The notes below the pieces were generated by a model, which did not search any database, was not told the origin of the DNA, and saw only the letters and a list, made by a program, of their open reading frames with translations. The position numbers were made by a program, and so were the translations under genes. From Icerya purchasi (Eukaryota > Arthropoda > Insecta > Hemiptera > Monophlebidae): a stretch of 64,000 nt of DNA. The stretch covers positions 535,960,315 through 536,024,314 of the forward strand of contig CM077115.1 of NCBI GenBank assembly GCA_039619475.1, written 5' to 3'. Of the stretch, positions 61,228 through 64,000 are shown in pieces (positions within the stretch are counted from its first letter, which is position 1; every line of letters starts with the position of its first letter).

Positions 61228-61567
61228 TAGTCGGTCCTCGACATAATGGACTAATTGAGGAAAGGCATAGTCCGTTGTTGTGAAAGTCCGATAAATCGAA
61301 ATCACCACCCTTGTATTATTTGCCAGCAATAAAAGAGGATCCATTTCACGTGAATTAGCGCACAGATGGTACAGAATTGGAAAACAATCTCACACCCTTA
61401 AACTTTAAAAAGTTAATTTTTACCATTAAATTTAGAAAATTGTAAGAAATATATTTACACGAATTGAACATAACTAATATAAAATGTTCGTTAAAAACTA
61501 AAAAAAAAGCTAATCCGTTATATCGGAAGTCCGTTGAATCGGGGTCCGTTATATCGAGGACCAACTG
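61228..61567. mobile_element. pogo/Tigger-type MITE
   Basis: 340 bp flanked by TA (61226-61227, 61568-61569). Ends are TAGTCGGTCCTCGACATAA and, inverted, CAGTTGGTCCTCGATATAA, followed by repeated CCGTTATATCG-type motifs. This is typical of Tigger-derived ends; no transposase. Confidence 0.82.
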
Positions 61568-61783
61568 TACATCATTCTTAGTCCAGAGTAAATTACATGT
61601 TTTGCCCCACGATCATCTCCCGCTAATTTATATAAAATGATAAAGGTTGAATGCTGTGTTGTATAACTGCTAAGATTTTTTTTAAATAAAAGACGAGTAA
61701 GAATAATGATTGTTCTGTTGTGTGCTTGCTTCCCGTTCTTTTCTTTAAACTAACGTTGTTCATTATTTCGGCTAATTGTATTC

Positions 61784-62050
61784 GAGGCCTAATTAACCGA
61801 TTAGTCGCTTACGCTGCGAATTCACTACTGTTCATTTATTGCAAGTTGTGAATGACGCAACTTTTTGTCAGATAGTCATTCATCGGATTCTAATAAATGC
61901 AGTATACCAAATTCTCGTTTATACGCGCCCGAAGTAACCGATTATCCGCTTACGCAGCATATTCGCTACTTTTCCGTTTATCGCACGTTGCGTTTCCGAA
62001 TGACGTATCCAATTGTCATACCGTCGTTCGTTGGATTTTAATATATAAGG
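61784..62050. repeat. degenerate tandem repeat, ~135-bp unit
   Basis: Two diverged copies share AACCGATTAGTCGCTTACG / AACCGATTATCCGCTTACG, then TTCACTACT / TTCGCTACT, TGAATGACG / CGAATGACG, and TCGGATTCTAATA / TTGGATTTTAATA. A weaker third copy may start at about 62095 (GGAATAACCGATCCGGTAG). Confidence 0.7.
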
Positions 62051-62498
62051 TTATTAGACCTTTTATGGTAAGGTTTTAGAATAGTACTCTCGGTGATGCC
62101 CGGAATAACCGATCCGGTAGGCCAGTCTGTCCGACTAGCCCTTAGTATCGCATTACTCTAATCGTAACGTTACAGACATTTACAAACGGCTCTACCAGTT
62201 ATTTCCGCGTAACCGCGATCGGTATTATTGTTGTGTCAAATAAACGCAGTATCAATCGCGAGAAATAATCGGTCGGTAATTCCAGCTGGGAATAGAACAA
62301 TTCTAAAAGAAGTTCAGAAGAAAAAAGATTAATAATCAAGGGGGCTACACTTGACTCTTGCGGCGCTCGAAGGGTGGAGTTGTATTGTAAAATTTGACCT
62401 TGAAGGAGTGAAAAGTGAGAAAAAACAATTTAAAACGAACGCATAAAGTATGACGTCTTTGGAACAAACTTGATTTTTATTTTGAATTTTTCATAAAA

Positions 62499-62910
62499 AT
62501 TGCTTATATAATCTACTAAAAATGTGCATCATTTTTTAAAAAGTCTTTTAAATTTTAAGGGTACTGGAAGGTTGCACCTAAAATTAGAAAAAATTAATAA
62601 ATCACGCCATAGGCCAAACGAACGATGCTTATAACATAAAATTTCGTTTGGAAACAACGTGTGTATATGGAATAATACATGAAACAAGAAACCTTTTTTG
62701 AAAATTTAAATTTTAAGAGATGGAAGGAGGTTAAAAACTGTTTTCAAAAAACGCATAGAGTGTGCCATATTTATACGTGTTTTCTAAATAATAATTCTGT
62801 ATAAAGATTGCTTATATGGTCTATTGAAAGTGTGTAAAATTCTTTTTAAATATTTTAAACTTTGTAGGTGAATAATGGTCATACCCTATATTGGACAAAA
62901 TTAAAAATTA
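62499..62910. repeat. diverged direct repeat, ~309-bp spacing
   Basis: TTGCTTATATAATCTACT (62499) and TTGCTTATATGGTCTATT (62808) start two similar ~100-bp blocks ending in AAAATTA. Probably an old tandem duplication or satellite relic. Confidence 0.55.
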
Positions 62911-64000
62911 CCCTGTATCAGTACGAAAAAACGTAAAATTTAGTACAAAAGTGTTTCTTATGGATATTAGATGTTAGGAACGAAAATCTCACAAATCCGT
63001 GTTTAATGTTAGAATTCGCAAAAAAACAAAATCCAGCCTCCATAAAAAACGGCGAAATTCCTGAAACGACAATGTTACAAACTTGAAATTTGGTACGTAG
63101 TTTCCCGTAGACTATTGTTTGTTCTTACTGTGAAAGGATATTGGGTAATTCTGTTACTAACGTTGGAATAATCGAAGAAACCAAAAGTGCGAAAGAAACA
63201 TGAAAACCTCACTGATAATTAGGTTTATATCGAAGCTTGTTCAATGCGAAATAAGTTAAATTGGGCCCTAAGAGAAGAATTATTCTTTTTAATAGATTTA
63301 ATTAACGAAGAAATGTTTCTTCACATTTTAAACCTTTATTTTTGATAAAATATTATACGATCGTTGAAATATTATAACACTTAGCGCCATTAAATAAATT
63401 TAATCTATTGATTTATAGGTATAACTGTTATTTTGGATTAGTAAAAAAGCTTCGTTCGAAAAATCATATTCATTAGAATAGATTCATTCGTATTTTGTAA
63501 TTAGAGGGTGTCTACATTACGTTTAATTTATATTAATTCGTTATTTTGTCCGATGTACATTTAATTCCGGTTTAATAATACATCAGTTCACACGTATTTT
63601 TAGTACTTCCGGTGAATAAAAATACATACACTGCTGGAGTAAAAGCTTACCAAGATGGCGTAGTAAAAGTAGACTTCTTAATTTCAATATTTTCGCTTTT
63701 CATTAATGTTACATAAATTGAAATTAAAATTAATATCGAGCTAGAAATTATTTTAATCGGTGAAATAAGAGTTTCTCATGTAGTGTACTTAATATGGCGT
63801 GTGCATGTCTTCGTCATATCTTATTTTGTAAAGAGTGACATCTCAATGACTGTTTAAATTCGATCCCCGAAATTGAAAATACTTTTATTTATTTTTATGC
63901 GCGTTCAGTTTTCGATATTTAAAACGTAATTTAATGTAAAACTTTTTACCTTTTATATATTTTCTTTAATGAGCACAGAAAATAATAAATTAAAACTTAC

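Larger units (their letters stand above)
60553..64000 (-). other. IFT52 intron (inferred)
   Basis: No further IFT52 exon was found to the right edge. The last six bases read GTAAGT on the minus strand, a consensus donor, so the preceding exon may end exactly at 64001. Contents: a pogo-type MITE and two sets of degenerate tandem repeats, listed separately. Confidence 0.5.

Noticed and set aside
1..64000. CRISPR arrays, bacterial operons or phage modules
   Set aside because: No regularly spaced direct repeats with unique spacers and no compact gene clusters; the DNA is plainly eukaryotic.

Overview
The window is AT-rich eukaryotic DNA with split genes, GT-AG introns of several kilobases, many microsatellites and a dense load of transposable elements. 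The protein similarities point to an arthropod, most likely an insect (a hemipteran is possible but not shown). Three conserved host genes, all on the minus strand, could be rebuilt from the sequence. They are the 5' half of Vps39 (HOPS complex; exons between 915 and 13536), a complete nine-exon EOGT (EGF-domain O-GlcNAc transferase; 25496 to 46149, 521 residues) and the last coding exon of IFT52 (60268 to 60552). Exon phases match across every junction I joined in Vps39 and EOGT. Exons and splice sites were called by eye from remembered family similarity, not by alignment software.

Layout. 1-13.5 kb: Vps39; its intron 4 holds an apparently intact Ty3/gypsy-type LTR retrotransposon (4526-9443) with matching LTRs, and introns also hold hairpin repeats. 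13.5-14.3 kb: Vps39 upstream region with a perfect NRF1-type palindrome. 14.3-23.3 kb: a transposon graveyard with a decayed RTE-like retrotransposon, two hAT fragments, a piggyBac pseudogene split by a pogo/Tigger fragment, and a 5'-truncated jockey-like element with a poly(A) tail. 25.5-46.2 kb: EOGT, whose introns contain pieces of an I-like retrotransposon, a 1.26 kb mariner, a hAT MITE with a perfect 8-bp target duplication, a foldback element with two ~800-bp arms, a Mutator-like transposase pseudogene and a PIF/Harbinger-type MITE. 47.1-48.8 kb: a complete-ended but defective Tc1 element with IR/DR ends. 51.3-54.7 kb: a jockey-like element on the minus strand interrupted by a hAT fragment. 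57.6-58.7 kb: an internally deleted Tc1/mariner relative. 60.3-64 kb: IFT52 exon and its upstream intron, with a pogo-type MITE and degenerate tandem repeats.

The host genes are functionally unrelated: endolysosomal tethering, ER-lumen glycosylation and ciliary transport. No bacterial-style operon, CRISPR array, rRNA gene or convincing tRNA gene is visible. The strongest points of interest are the young LTR element with a textbook -1 frameshift heptamer, the large foldback palindrome, the IR/DR Tc1 element and the nesting of elements. I found no clear new biological system.
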